Below are positions 47,200 to 56,899 of a DNA stretch of 64,000 nt, piece by piece. This DNA is from Pseudomonas caspiana (GTDB lineage Bacteria > Pseudomonadota > Gammaproteobacteria > Pseudomonadales > Pseudomonadaceae), in contig NZ_LOHF01000001.1 in the NCBI RefSeq assembly GCF_002158995.1, forward strand, positions 27,342-91,341, read 5' to 3'. The notes under the pieces were generated by a model. It ran no database searches and was not told where the DNA came from. It saw nothing but the letters and a program-made list of their open reading frames with translations. A program made the position numbers and the translations under genes. Position 1 is the first letter of the stretch. Each line of letters opens with the position of its first letter.

Positions 47200-47376
47200 T
47201 TACTCTGGAAAATCTTCACCCAGAATCGCGGGCGGCTCGTTGGGTGGCGGGTCGCCGATAGGCTCTGGGGTTACCTCCGGCGGGGTCGATGGCGGCTCCT
47301 TATCGGTGGGCGGCACCGGCAAGGCTGGATCGTCGATCATCGGATCAGGTGTTTCGGCTGGGACAGGAATGCTCAT
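47200..47376 (-). CDS. Small proline-rich protein
   Basis: The protein is 58 residues from the ATG at 47376, with AGAGGTGA just upstream. The composition is extreme: about a third Pro, with many Glu and Asp (ETPDPMIDDPALPVPPTDKE, then PPSTPPEV). It lacks Cys and aromatic residues except near the end (EDFPE). It is likely unstructured. It converges on the MgtC-family gene with a 9-bp gap. Function unknown; small extended proteins of this kind are common near stress loci. Confidence 0.65.
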   Translation of the reverse strand: MSIPVPAETPDPMIDDPALPVPPTDKEPPSTPPEVTPEPIGDPPPNEPPAILGEDFPE

Positions 47377-47722
47377 TGAGTCACCTCTACGTTTGGGGAT
47401 GCATAGGGCAAATACGGTTGCAACGTGACATTTTCTGGACACGCCTGTTTTTGGACCGCAGGCATTCACGGATGGCTCAAGTGATTAGCGGGCGCGGCTC
47501 TGATCTGCGTCTAAGCTGACAGTCGTCATGCGTGACCGGACTGCAAACCTCTTTGAACTTTTCCCGTCGGGGACCGCTCGGAAACCAGTAGGCCGGATTC
47601 AGTCAATTGACTGTGGCCGCCAGAAAATTCTTGCTCAGGTAGCCGGCGGTAAGGCGGCCTGACCATCGTCAATGCATGGATTGCACAGGAGCGTCCCCCA
47701 GGGGCGTGAGGAGTGATGCTCG
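47377..47722. other. Intergenic region upstream of glgE
   Basis: Divergent promoters for the Pro-rich gene and the glgE operon must lie in these 346 bp. The AlgU-like promoter is at 47555-47582. I see no further gene. Confidence 0.6.
47555..47582 (+). promoter_or_regulatory. Candidate AlgU (sigma-22/RpoE) promoter of the glgE operon
   Basis: GAACTT (47555-47560) and TCGGA (47578-47582) are separated by 17 bases. The AlgU consensus is GAACTT-N16/17-TCTGA, so the -35 is perfect and the -10 differs at one base. The start of glgE is 140 bp downstream. Confidence 0.6.
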
Positions 47723-49750
47723 ATGAATGTGACCGCTGATCAACCGTATGGCCCGGATTCCCTGGCCCGTGATGTTCCAAACCCGACTCGACCTTTACCT
47801 TTGACTCAAGCCCTGCAATTGCCGCGCATCGTGATTGAAGACACGACTCCGGTCATCGAGGGTGGCCTGTTTGCTGTCAAAGGCATTATCGGCCAGCCCG
47901 TCACAGTGACCAGCAAGGTGTTTGCTGACGGTCATGACAAGCTGGCCGTGCACATCCGCTGGCGTTCGGTGACTGAAGAAAACTGGCATAGCGCGCCTAT
48001 GCAGGAGTTGGGAAATGACAGCTGGGTAGGCGAGTTCACCCCGACTGCTGTTAGCCGTTACATTTTCCGGCTGGAAGCATGGATCGATCAGTTCGCCAGC
48101 TATCGCTATGAGCTGGAGAAGAAGTTCGGTGCCGGCGTTTCGATCGAGCTGGAGTTGACTGAAGGCCGGATTCACCTCGAACACGCCGCTGAGCGCAGCT
48201 CGGGCGAACTCAAGGAACAGATTCTTGGCGTGTTGGCCGAGCTTGAAAAGGCTGAGCCTGAAGCCCGCGTGGCTATGCTGCTGAACAGCGAAACGTCGGG
48301 GCTGATGAGTCAGGCCGACAACCACGCGTTCCTGAGTCGCAGCATTGAGTTCCCTCTCGATGTAGAGCGTGAGTTGGCGCAATTTGCCAGTTGGTACGAA
48401 CTGTTCCCGCGTTCGATCACTGATGATCCCGAGCGTCACGGCACCTTTAATGACGTGCACAGCCGGTTGCCGACGATTCGCGACATGGGCTTCGACGTGT
48501 TGTATTTCCCGCCGATTCATCCCATCGGCCGCGCCCATCGCAAAGGGCCTAACAACTCCCTGACGGCTGGTCCGGATGATCCTGGCAGCCCTTATGCCAT
48601 CGGCAGCGAAGACGGCGGCCACGACGCGATTCATCCGCAGTTGGGTAGCCGTGAAGACTTCCGCAATCTGGTAGCCGCTGCCGCTGAGCATGGTCTTGAA
48701 ATCGCCCTCGATTTCGCGATTCAGTGTTCGCAGGATCACCCTTGGCTCAAAGAACATCCGGGCTGGTTTACCTGGCGTCCGGACGGCACGATCCGTTATG
48801 CGGAAAATCCGCCTAAAAAGTATCAGGACATCGTTAACGTCGATTTTTATGCGCCAGACGCTATTCCGGGCCTGTGGCTGGAATTGCGCGACGTGGTGCT
48901 GGGCTGGGTCGAGGAGGGCGTGAAGATTTTCCGGGTCGACAACCCGCACACCAAACCGTTGCCTTTCTGGCAGTGGATGATCGATGACGTTCGCAGTCAG
49001 CACCCGGACGTGATGTTCCTTGCGGAAGCCTTCACCAAACCAGCGATGATGGCGCGGCTGGGCAAGGTTGGTTACTCCCAGAGCTACACCTATTTCACCT
49101 GGCGCAACACCAAGGCCGAGCTGTCGCAGTACTTCACCGAGCTTAATCAGGCTCCGTGGCGTGATTGCTACCGGCCGAACTTCTTCGTCAACACACCCGA
49201 TATCAATCCGCACTTCTTGCATGAGTCCGGGCGGGCCGGATTCCTCATTCGTGCAGCGTTGGCAACCATGGGTTCGGGGCTGTGGGGCATGTATTCCGGC
49301 TTCGAACTGTGTGAGTCGGCGCCAGTACCGGGCAAGGAAGAATATCTGGACTCCGAGAAGTACCAGTTGCGCCCTCGGGACTACACCGCGCCTGGCAACA
49401 TTATTGCCGAGATTGCGCAGCTCAATCGGATTCGCCGCCAGAATCCAGCGTTGCACACCCATCTGGGCTTGAAGCTGTACACGGCCTGGAACGACAACAT
49501 TCTGTATTTCGGCAAGCGCAGCGCCGATGGCAGCAACTTTGTTCTGGTTGCCGTCAACCTTGATCCATTCAATGCGCAGGAAGCGCATTTCGAATTGCCA
49601 TTGTGGGAAATGGGTTTACCAGATGACGCGGCTACCTCCGGCGAGGATTTGATGACCGGACACCGCTGGACCTGGTACGGAAAGTCTCAGTTCATGCGTA
49701 TTGATCCCGCGTATCAGCCTTTCGGCATCTGGCGTATCCAGTCCAATTAA
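47723..49750 (+). CDS. glgE: Alpha-1,4-glucan:maltose-1-phosphate maltosyltransferase GlgE
   Basis: This 675-residue GH13 enzyme transfers maltosyl from maltose-1-phosphate to growing alpha-1,4-glucan. The N-terminal beta domain (about 30-120) and a helical insertion precede the barrel. The nucleophile is Asp406 in FRVDNPHTKPLPFW and the acid/base is Glu435 in FLAEAFTKPAMM, 12 residues on from the numbers I recall for the Streptomyces enzyme. DFAIQCSQDHPW is also diagnostic. GAGGAG lies nine bases before the ATG. It is the first gene of the three-gene trehalose-to-glucan operon. Confidence 0.95.
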   Translation: MNVTADQPYGPDSLARDVPNPTRPLPLTQALQLPRIVIEDTTPVIEGGLFAVKGIIGQPVTVTSKVFADGHDKLAVHIRWRSVTEENWHSAPMQELGNDSWVGEFTPTAVSRYIFRLEAWIDQFASYRYELEKKFGAGVSIELELTEGRIHLEHAAERSSGELKEQILGVLAELEKAEPEARVAMLLNSETSGLMSQADNHAFLSRSIEFPLDVERELAQFASWYELFPRSITDDPERHGTFNDVHSRLPTIRDMGFDVLYFPPIHPIGRAHRKGPNNSLTAGPDDPGSPYAIGSEDGGHDAIHPQLGSREDFRNLVAAAAEHGLEIALDFAIQCSQDHPWLKEHPGWFTWRPDGTIRYAENPPKKYQDIVNVDFYAPDAIPGLWLELRDVVLGWVEEGVKIFRVDNPHTKPLPFWQWMIDDVRSQHPDVMFLAEAFTKPAMMARLGKVGYSQSYTYFTWRNTKAELSQYFTELNQAPWRDCYRPNFFVNTPDINPHFLHESGRAGFLIRAALATMGSGLWGMYSGFELCESAPVPGKEEYLDSEKYQLRPRDYTAPGNIIAEIAQLNRIRRQNPALHTHLGLKLYTAWNDNILYFGKRSADGSNFVLVAVNLDPFNAQEAHFELPLWEMGLPDDAATSGEDLMTGHRWTWYGKSQFMRIDPAYQPFGIWRIQSN

Positions 49751-49763
49751 CAGGGAATGAATC

Positions 49764-52700
49764 ATGGCAAAGAAACCCAAGAGCGCGGCCTTCATTAAAG
49801 ACCCGCTCTGGTACAAGGATGCAGTGATTTATCAGGTCCACGTGAAATCGTTCTTCGATTCCAATAACGATGGCATCGGCGACTTCCCTGGTCTGATCTC
49901 CAAGCTGGATTACATTGCCGAACTGGGTGTAAACACCATCTGGTTGCTGCCGTTCTACCCGTCGCCACGTCGTGATGATGGTTATGACATTGCCGAATAC
50001 AAAGGGGTGCACAGCGACTACGGCACCATGGCGGATGCAAAGAAGTTCATCGCCGAAGCGCACAAACGCGGTTTGCGGGTAATCACTGAACTGGTGATCA
50101 ACCACACCTCGGATCAGCACCCCTGGTTCCAGAAGGCTCGTAAGGCCAAGAAGGGTTCCAAGGCGCGGGATTTCTACGTCTGGTCTGATACCGACGACAA
50201 ATACGACGGCACGCGGATTATTTTTCTCGACACCGAAAAGTCCAACTGGACCTGGGATCCGGTCGCTGAGCAGTATTTCTGGCACCGCTTCTATTCCCAC
50301 CAGCCGGATCTGAATTTCGATAACCCGCTGGTGATGGAAGCCGTGTTAGACGTGATGCGTTACTGGCTGGACATGGGCATTGATGGCCTGCGTCTGGACG
50401 CGATTCCGTACCTGATCGAGCGCGACGGGACCAACAACGAAAATCTGCCTGAAACCCACACGGTGCTTAAACAGATTCGTGCGGAAATCGATGCCAACTA
50501 TCCTGATCGCATGCTCCTGGCGGAGGCCAACCAGTGGCCGGAAGACACCCAGCTGTACTTCGGTGATAAAAAGGGCGATGACGGTGATGAGTGCCATATG
50601 GCGTTCCACTTTCCGTTGATGCCACGCATGTACATGGCGCTGGCCCAGGAAGACCGCTTCCCGATCACCGATATCCTGCGGCAGACCCCGGAGATTCCGG
50701 CTAACTGTCAGTGGGCTATCTTCCTGCGCAACCACGATGAGCTGACCCTGGAAATGGTCACCGATCGCGAGCGCGATTACTTGTGGAACTACTACGCCGC
50801 TGACCGCCGCGCACGAATCAATCTGGGTATCCGTCGACGTCTGGCGCCATTAGTGCAGCGCGATCGTCGCCGCGTCGAGCTGCTCAACAGCATGCTCTTG
50901 TCGATGCCGGGTACGCCGACGTTGTACTACGGCGACGAGATTGGCATGGGCGACAACATCTACCTCGGTGACCGGGATGGGGTGCGAACTCCAATGCAGT
51001 GGACCATCGACCGTAATGGCGGCTTCTCGCGCGCTGATCCGGCAAGTCTGGTGCTGCCGCCGATCATGGATCCGCTGTACGGCTTTCAGTCAGTCAACGT
51101 GGAAACCCAGAACAACGATCCGCATTCGCTGCTGAACTGGAATCGGCGCATGTTGGCTGTGCGCAAGCAGCAGAAGGCGTTCGGGCGCGGCGTGCTGAAA
51201 ATGCTCTCGCCGAGCAACCGACGGATTCTTGCTTATACCCGGGAATACACCGGGCCTGACGGAAAGACCGAGATCATCCTGTGCGTTGCCAACATGTCCA
51301 GCGCCTCTCAGGCCGCCGAACTTGAGCTGTCAGCCTATGCGGGCACGGTGCCCGTGGAAATGCTTGGCGGCAGTGCATTCCCGCCCATTGGCCAGCTGAA
51401 TTACCTGTTGACGCTGCCGCCTTATGGCTTCTATTGGTTCTTGCTTGCCGCAGAAAATCAGATGCCTAGCTGGCATGTGGAGCCTGCGCAAAGCATCCCG
51501 GATTTCCCGACCATGGTCCTGAAAAAACGCCTCGAAGAGTTGCTCGAAGAACCCCTGCGCACCGTGATGGAACAGAATTCGCTGGCGCTCTACCTGCCCA
51601 AACGTCGCTGGTTTGCGGCCAAGGACAAGGCCATCGACAAGGTCCACATCGCTTATGCGGTGCGCTTTGGCGATGCTGCACATCCGGTATTGCTGAGCGA
51701 AATCGAAGTCACGGCGGGCGATCATCATGCCCGTTACCAATTGCCGTTTGGCATGCTGGCCGAGGATGACATCAGCAGCGCCTTGCCTCAGCAACTGGCT
51801 CTGGCTCGTGTGCGTCGCGGTCGTCAGGTGGGTTTGGTCACCGACGCATTTACGCTGGAGACCTTCATTCGCGCAGTGGTACACGGTATGCAGGTGCAAA
51901 CTGTGCTGCCTAGCAGCGAAGGGGAACTGCGTTTCGAGCACACGTCTCAATTGCCGCCGCTTGGCCTGGGCAATGAGTCGGAAGTGCGTTACCTGTCGGC
52001 CGAGCAGTCGAACAGCTCGGTGGTGGTTGGCAGCAGCCTGGTGCTGAAAATGATTCGCCGGGTCAATCCGGGCATCCATCCTGAACTGGAGATGGGCGCT
52101 TATCTGACTAATGCGGGTTACAAATACATCTCGCCGTTGTTGGGTTCCGTGGTACGTGTCGGTAATGATGGTCAGCATCACTTGCTGATGATTGCCCAAG
52201 GTTATCTGAGCAATCAGGGCGATGCGTGGGAATGGACCCAGAACAATCTGGAGCGGGCCGTTCGCGACGAGATGTCCCACAGTATTTCCGGACAGGAGCA
52301 GCATTACAACGCGCTGCTGGAACTGGAGGACTTCGCAGGCAATCTCGGCAAACGCCTGGGCGAAATGCATCAGGTCCTTGCCGCCGCTACCGACAATCCG
52401 GATTTTGCAGTGGAAGTCACCAGCGTCAAGGACAGCCAGGCCTCCGGTAAAAGCGTCACCGCCCAAATGGAACACGCGCTGCAGTTGCTGGAGCAGAACA
52501 AAGCAGCTTTGGAACCGGTAGATCAGCAACTGGTCAGTGATTTGCTGGCCAACCGCAAGAAGGTTCTGGCCCACGTGCAAGGGTTGGCCAAACGTTCAGT
52601 AGGTGGGCTGCGGATCAGGGTTCATGGCGACCTGCACCTCGGTCAGGTATTGGTGGTCAAAGGCGATGCCTATCTGATTGACTTCGAAGGTGAGCCGGCG

Positions 52701-53087
52701 CGCTCCGTTCAGGAGCGACGCGCCAAGTACAGCCCGTTCAAGGACGTCAGTGGCGTACTTCGCTCGTTCGATTACGCGGCGGCGATGGCAGTGCGCAGCG
52801 CGCAAAGTGTCGATACGTCACCTGAGGCCAGTGAAGCGCGTCGCCGTGTGGCTGAAACTTATTTGAACCAGGCCCGTGAAGCGTTTATCGAAGGTTACCG
52901 GTCGGCGACTGCCGGGTTGGCCCACGCCTGGAAAGACACCAAGGGTGAAAAAGCGGCGCTTGAGCTGTTCACTTTGGAAAAAACCGCTTATGAAGTGGTC
53001 TACGAAGCTGAAAACCGCCCGACCTGGTTGTCCGTGCCGTTGCAAGGTTTACGTGGTCTGCTCAATCTGTCTGATGGAGAATCTTGA
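49764..53087 (+). CDS. treS: Fused trehalose synthase-maltokinase (TreS-Mak)
   Basis: This is a 1107-residue fusion. Residues about 12-560 are TreS (GH13), which interconverts trehalose and maltose; catalytic Asp212 is in [10 protein letters not shown], Glu254 in LLAEANQW and Asp325 in LRNHDEL. After a linker, about 580-1100 is maltokinase, which phosphorylates maltose; its kinase loop is [26 protein letters not shown], like aminoglycoside kinases. The fusion channels trehalose to maltose-1-phosphate for GlgE. It starts 13 bp after glgE, and its stop overlaps the glgB ATG by one base. Confidence 0.95.
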   Translation: MAKKPKSAAFIKDPLWYKDAVIYQVHVKSFFDSNNDGIGDFPGLISKLDYIAELGVNTIWLLPFYPSPRRDDGYDIAEYKGVHSDYGTMADAKKFIAEAHKRGLRVITELVINHTSDQHPWFQKARKAKKGSKARDFYVWSDTDDKYDGTRIIFLDTEKSNWTWDPVAEQYFWHRFYSHQPDLNFDNPLVMEAVLDVMRYWLDMGIDGLRLDAIPYLIERDGTNNENLPETHTVLKQIRAEIDANYPDRMLLAEANQWPEDTQLYFGDKKGDDGDECHMAFHFPLMPRMYMALAQEDRFPITDILRQTPEIPANCQWAIFLRNHDELTLEMVTDRERDYLWNYYAADRRARINLGIRRRLAPLVQRDRRRVELLNSMLLSMPGTPTLYYGDEIGMGDNIYLGDRDGVRTPMQWTIDRNGGFSRADPASLVLPPIMDPLYGFQSVNVETQNNDPHSLLNWNRRMLAVRKQQKAFGRGVLKMLSPSNRRILAYTREYTGPDGKTEIILCVANMSSASQAAELELSAYAGTVPVEMLGGSAFPPIGQLNYLLTLPPYGFYWFLLAAENQMPSWHVEPAQSIPDFPTMVLKKRLEELLEEPLRTVMEQNSLALYLPKRRWFAAKDKAIDKVHIAYAVRFGDAAHPVLLSEIEVTAGDHHARYQLPFGMLAEDDISSALPQQLALARVRRGRQVGLVTDAFTLETFIRAVVHGMQVQTVLPSSEGELRFEHTSQLPPLGLGNESEVRYLSAEQSNSSVVVGSSLVLKMIRRVNPGIHPELEMGAYLTNAGYKYISPLLGSVVRVGNDGQHHLLMIAQGYLSNQGDAWEWTQNNLERAVRDEMSHSISGQEQHYNALLELEDFAGNLGKRLGEMHQVLAAATDNPDFAVEVTSVKDSQASGKSVTAQMEHALQLLEQNKAALEPVDQQLVSDLLANRKKVLAHVQGLAKRSVGGLRIRVHGDLHLGQVLVVKGDAYLIDFEGEPARSVQERRAKYSPFKDVSGVLRSFDYAAAMAVRSAQSVDTSPEASEARRRVAETYLNQAREAFIEGYRSATAGLAHAWKDTKGEKAALELFTLEKTAYEVVYEAENRPTWLSVPLQGLRGLLNLSDGES

Positions 53088-55318
53088 TGAATGCGCCTGA
53101 CAAAACCGGCGCGGGCTCGCGATTGATGCCCGCCGCTGTAGACATGGATGCATTGATCCGTGCCGAACACCGTGATCCGTTTTCGATACTGGGCCCCCAT
53201 GGCGATGGCGCCAACGGGCAGATCATTCGTGCTTACCTGCCTGCGGCGTTAAGCGTGACAGTGCTTGCCCGTGAAGGCGGGCATGAACTGGGTGCGCTGG
53301 AAATGAGCGAGGTCCCCGGTTTTTTTGTCGGGCGTTTTCCCGACGTCCAGCCTTACCTGCTGAAAATCAACTGGGCAGGCGGCGAGCAAATCACTGAAGA
53401 CCCTTACAGCTTCGGCCCGTTACTGGGCGAGATGGACTTGTACCTGTTTGCCGAGGGTAATCACCGCGATTTGAGCAGTTGCCTCGGCGCACAAGTGACG
53501 ACGGTCGAAGGCATTCAGGGCGTGCGCTTTTCCGTCTGGGCACCCAACGCGCGACGGGTTTCAGTGGTCGGCAGCTTCAACAATTGGGACGGCCGCCGTC
53601 ATCCGATGCGTTTGCGCCATCCTACAGGCGTCTGGGAAATTTTCGTTCCCCGGTTGCAGCCGGGCGAACTCTACAAGTTCGAGATTCTCGGCGCTCACGG
53701 GATTCTGCCGCTCAAGTCGGACCCGATGGCGTTGGCGACAACCCTGCCACCGGACACCGCTTCCAAGGTGTCGGCACCGCTGCATTTTGAGTGGCACGAC
53801 AACGACTGGCTGCAATCGCGAGGCGATCGCCACGCAACCAACGCGCCGTTGTCGATCTACGAACTGCACGCTGGTTCGTGGCAGATGGAACAGAACGACG
53901 AAGGCCAGTGGCGTCAGTACAACTGGCGTGAGCTGGCTGACCGTTTGATTCCGTATGTGAAAGAGCTGGGTTTCACCCACATCGAATTGATGCCAATCAT
54001 GGAGCACCCGTTTGGTGGTTCCTGGGGCTATCAACTGCTGGCGCAATTTGCTCCGACTTCGCGCTACGGCTCGCCCGAGGATTTTGCGGCATTCGTCGAT
54101 GCCTGCCACCAGGCTGAGATCGGTGTGATTCTCGACTGGGTGCCTGCGCACTTTCCGACCGATACCCACGGTCTGGCGCAGTTTGACGGTACGGCATTGT
54201 ATGAATATGCCAACCCGCAGGAAGGCTTCCATCAGGACTGGGACACACTGATTTACAACCTGGGCCGCACCGAAGTGCACGGTTTTATGCTGGCCTCGGC
54301 GTTGCACTGGCTCAAGCATTACCACATTGACGGTCTGCGCGTGGATGCTGTGGCTTCGATGCTGTATCGCGACTATTCGCGTAAAGCCGGTGAGTGGGTA
54401 CCGAACCGCTTTGGCGGTCGCGAAAACCTTGAGGCAATCGACTTCTTGCGCCATCTCAATGACGTGGTCGCGCTGGAAGCACCGGGCACGCTCGTCATCG
54501 CTGAAGAGTCAACGGCTTGGCCAGGTGTCAGCCAGACCACGCAGCAAGGCGGGCTTGGTTTTGCCTACAAGTGGAACATGGGCTGGATGCACGACACACT
54601 GCACTACATGCAGCAGGACCCGATTCATCGTGCTCATCACCACAGCGAACTGAGTTTCGGCCTGATGTATGCCTGGTCGGAGAAATTCATCCTGCCGATC
54701 TCCCACGACGAAGTGGTTCACGGCAAGCATTCGCTGATCGATAAAATGCCGGGTGATCGCTGGCAGAAATTTGCCAACTTGCGGGCTTACCTGACGTTCA
54801 TGTGGACCCATCCAGGCAAGAAGCTGTTGTTCATGGGCTGCGAGTTCGGCCAGTGGCGTGAATGGAATCATGACGAGCAACTGGATTGGTATTTGCTGCA
54901 ATACGCAGAACATATCGGCGTGAAAAAACTGGTGAGCGACCTCAACCGGGTTTATCGCGAAGAGAAAGCGCTGCACGAGCGTGATACCGAGCCGATGGGC
55001 TTTCAGTGGCTGATCGGTGACGACGCCGCCAATAGCGTGTTTGCCTATATGCGCTGGAGCAAGGAGGGCGAACCTTTGCTGGTGATTGCCAACCTGACCC
55101 CGGTACCGCGCGAAGGTTATCGCGTAGGCGTGCCGTTTGGCGGCAACTGGATCGAGTTGCTGAACAGCGACGCCGAGATGTACGCAGGTTCGAATCTGGG
55201 TAACGGCGGCGGTGTGCATGCTGATGAGGTCAAGAGCCATGGGCAGCCGGTGTCGCTGGCACTAAATCTGCCGCCGTTGGCTGTTTTGATTCTCAAGCCC
55301 AAGGCGAGTGAGGGTTAA
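53087..55318 (+). CDS. glgB: 1,4-alpha-glucan branching enzyme GlgB
   Basis: The protein has 743 residues from the ATG at 53087 (TGATG overlap; TGGAGA upstream). Two N-terminal CBM48-type beta domains (about 20-230; [20 protein letters not shown]) precede the GH13 barrel with Asp420 in [11 protein letters not shown], Glu473 in [12 protein letters not shown] and the third acid in [11 protein letters not shown]. It makes alpha-1,6 branches in the glucan built by GlgE. The full two-domain N-terminus is the E. coli type. Confidence 0.96.
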   Translation: MNAPDKTGAGSRLMPAAVDMDALIRAEHRDPFSILGPHGDGANGQIIRAYLPAALSVTVLAREGGHELGALEMSEVPGFFVGRFPDVQPYLLKINWAGGEQITEDPYSFGPLLGEMDLYLFAEGNHRDLSSCLGAQVTTVEGIQGVRFSVWAPNARRVSVVGSFNNWDGRRHPMRLRHPTGVWEIFVPRLQPGELYKFEILGAHGILPLKSDPMALATTLPPDTASKVSAPLHFEWHDNDWLQSRGDRHATNAPLSIYELHAGSWQMEQNDEGQWRQYNWRELADRLIPYVKELGFTHIELMPIMEHPFGGSWGYQLLAQFAPTSRYGSPEDFAAFVDACHQAEIGVILDWVPAHFPTDTHGLAQFDGTALYEYANPQEGFHQDWDTLIYNLGRTEVHGFMLASALHWLKHYHIDGLRVDAVASMLYRDYSRKAGEWVPNRFGGRENLEAIDFLRHLNDVVALEAPGTLVIAEESTAWPGVSQTTQQGGLGFAYKWNMGWMHDTLHYMQQDPIHRAHHHSELSFGLMYAWSEKFILPISHDEVVHGKHSLIDKMPGDRWQKFANLRAYLTFMWTHPGKKLLFMGCEFGQWREWNHDEQLDWYLLQYAEHIGVKKLVSDLNRVYREEKALHERDTEPMGFQWLIGDDAANSVFAYMRWSKEGEPLLVIANLTPVPREGYRVGVPFGGNWIELLNSDAEMYAGSNLGNGGGVHADEVKSHGQPVSLALNLPPLAVLILKPKASEG

Positions 55319-55392
55319 GCCGGCCCACTGCATCTAGTCTCATCGTCGGAATGCCGCTCAGACCAAGCCCGGCATTCATAGGAGATCCAGTC

Positions 55393-56000
55393 CTGTGGGA
55401 GCCGGGCTTGCCCGCGATGCAGATACCGCGGTGTTGCGGGTTAATCGAGTCGTCCTTATCGCGGGCAAGCCCAGCTCCCATAGGGTTATTTGCTGGCTGC
55501 GCGATAGCTTCCTGTGAAGTAAGCCGCCGCTGGCCACTTTGCTTGTGCAGGTGATCGCGGTCTCTTGTGGGAGCCGGGCTTGCCCGCGATGCAGACGCTG
55601 CGGTGTTGCAGGTGAACCGAGTCGTCCATATCGCGGGCAAGCCCAGCTCCCACAGGGTTATTTGCTGGCTGCGCGATAGCTTCCTGTGAAGTAAGCCGTC
55701 GCTGGCCACTTTGCTTGCGCAGGTGATCGCGGTCTCTCGTGGGAGCCGGGCTTGCCCGCGATGCAGACGCCGCGATTTTGCAGGTGAACCGATTCGTCCA
55801 TATCGCGGGCAAGTCCAGCTCCTACAGGGTGATGTGCAGGCTGCGCGATAGCATCTTGTGAAGTATGCCGTCGCTGGCAGCTTTGCTTTGGCAGGTGCTC
55901 GCTTTCACTTGTGGGAGCCGGGCTTGCCCGCGATGCAGATGCCGCGGTGTTGCAGGTGAGCCGAGTCGTCCTTATCGCGGGCAAGCCCAGCTCCCACAGG
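55393..56000. repeat. Tandem array of four REPINs with exact 172-bp period
   Basis: GTGGGAGCCGGGCTTGCCCG occurs at 55395, 55567, 55739 and 55911, always 172 bp apart. Each is followed about 65 bp later by its inverted partner (ATCGCGGGCAAGCCCAGCTC or a close variant). The linkers between units are also conserved (GCTGCGCGATAGC, GTGAAGTAAGCCG, CGCTGGCCACTTTGCTT). The stretch 55319-56044 holds no gene; frames through it read only the repeats. Confidence 0.96.
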
Positions 56001-56044
56001 ATTATGTGCCGGCTGCACTACAACCTATTTTCAGACGTTCGCAG

Positions 56045-56836
56045 TTACAGATGCACTTCAACCGCTAAAGGCAGGTGGTCAGAGAGGTGTGTCCAGGGCT
56101 TGTTGCCCAGAATCCGCGGCTCATGACTGGTCGCGTTACGCAGATAAACCCGGTCCAGACGCAGCATCGGGAAGCGTGCCGGATAGGATTTGGCCAGCGC
56201 ACCGTGATGACGCTCGAACGCTTCATGCAGGTATTCACAACGGGCCAGACGCTTGTTGCCGCGCAGTTGCCAGTCGTTGAAATCCCCCGCGATGATCACG
56301 GGTGCGTGGCTGGGCAAGGAGTCCAGCAATTTGCAGAGCAGGTCGAGCTGCAACTGACGGTGACTTTCCAGCAGGCTCAGGTGCACGCAAATCGCGTGAA
56401 CCTCATCGTGACCAGGCACTTGTAGCACGCAATGCAGCAAGCCACGGCGTTCAGGGCCGGTGATGGAAATATCCAGATTGCGGTGCTGCAGGATCGGGTA
56501 TTTGGAGAGAATTGCGTTGCCGTGGTGGCCATCGGGATACACCGCGTTACGGCCATAGGCGAAGTCGCTCCACATGCTGTCGGCGAGGAATTCATAGTGC
56601 GAAGTCTCTGGCCAGTCAGCGTGTCGCGAGGCGTGACGTTCATGACTGCCCAACACTTCCTGAAGAAACACCAGGTCGGCGCTCGTGCTGCGCACGGCCT
56701 CGCGTAGCTCGGGGAGGATGAAACGTCGATTGAGCGCAGTGAAGCCTTTGTGGGTATTCACCGTCAGCACGCGCAAGCGATGGATATCGGTCATGTCCAC
56801 TACGTCGGCAGTTACGCCAGCTGGATCGGGTGGCAC
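56045..56836 (-). CDS. Endonuclease/exonuclease/phosphatase-family protein (YbhP-like)
   Basis: This 263-residue protein has the same fold as exonuclease III but a different branch: LTVNTHKGFTALNR, LVFLQEVLG with the metal Glu, HGNAILSKYPI, CVHLSLLESHRQLQ, IIAGDFNDW, LRLDRVYLRN and LSDHLPLAVEV. These are all catalytic blocks of the superfamily, so it should be active on a phosphodiester, DNA, RNA or lipid. YbhP-like members often sit beside a cardiolipin synthase, but none is here. The start is GTG with TAGGAGCATCCGC upstream, better than an in-frame ATG at 56794. Confidence 0.85.
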   Translation of the reverse strand: MPPDPAGVTADVVDMTDIHRLRVLTVNTHKGFTALNRRFILPELREAVRSTSADLVFLQEVLGSHERHASRHADWPETSHYEFLADSMWSDFAYGRNAVYPDGHHGNAILSKYPILQHRNLDISITGPERRGLLHCVLQVPGHDEVHAICVHLSLLESHRQLQLDLLCKLLDSLPSHAPVIIAGDFNDWQLRGNKRLARCEYLHEAFERHHGALAKSYPARFPMLRLDRVYLRNATSHEPRILGNKPWTHLSDHLPLAVEVHL

Positions 56837-56869
56837 GCGGATGCTCCTATGAACGGGTATGTAGATCGG

Positions 56870-56899
56870 ACTGGCGCATGGTGCGCCAGTTCATCTTTT
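56870..56899 (+). terminator. Hairpin downstream of the MFS gene
   Basis: ACTGGCGCA and TGCGCCAGT form a 9-bp stem with a three-base loop. The T-rich run that follows is on the plus strand, although both neighbouring genes are on the minus strand. It may be a weak terminator for the MFS transcript or a block to antisense reading. Confidence 0.45.

Noticed and set aside
47795..49588. A 597-codon minus-strand frame.
   Set aside because: It is antisense to glgE, whose catalytic motifs are unambiguous.
51330..52580. A 416-codon minus-strand frame.
   Set aside because: It is antisense to the maltokinase part of treS and lacks any recognisable domain.
55293..55984. Three minus-strand reading frames of 108-138 codons with repeated peptide motifs (GLARD, ASRASPAP).
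   Set aside because: They are translations of the REPIN array. The 172-bp unit is not a multiple of three, so each frame reads the repeat in a different phase. There is no ribosome site.
55393..56000. Possible CRISPR array because of regular spacing.
   Set aside because: The repeats are long, internally palindromic pairs and the spacers are themselves conserved. No cas gene is present.
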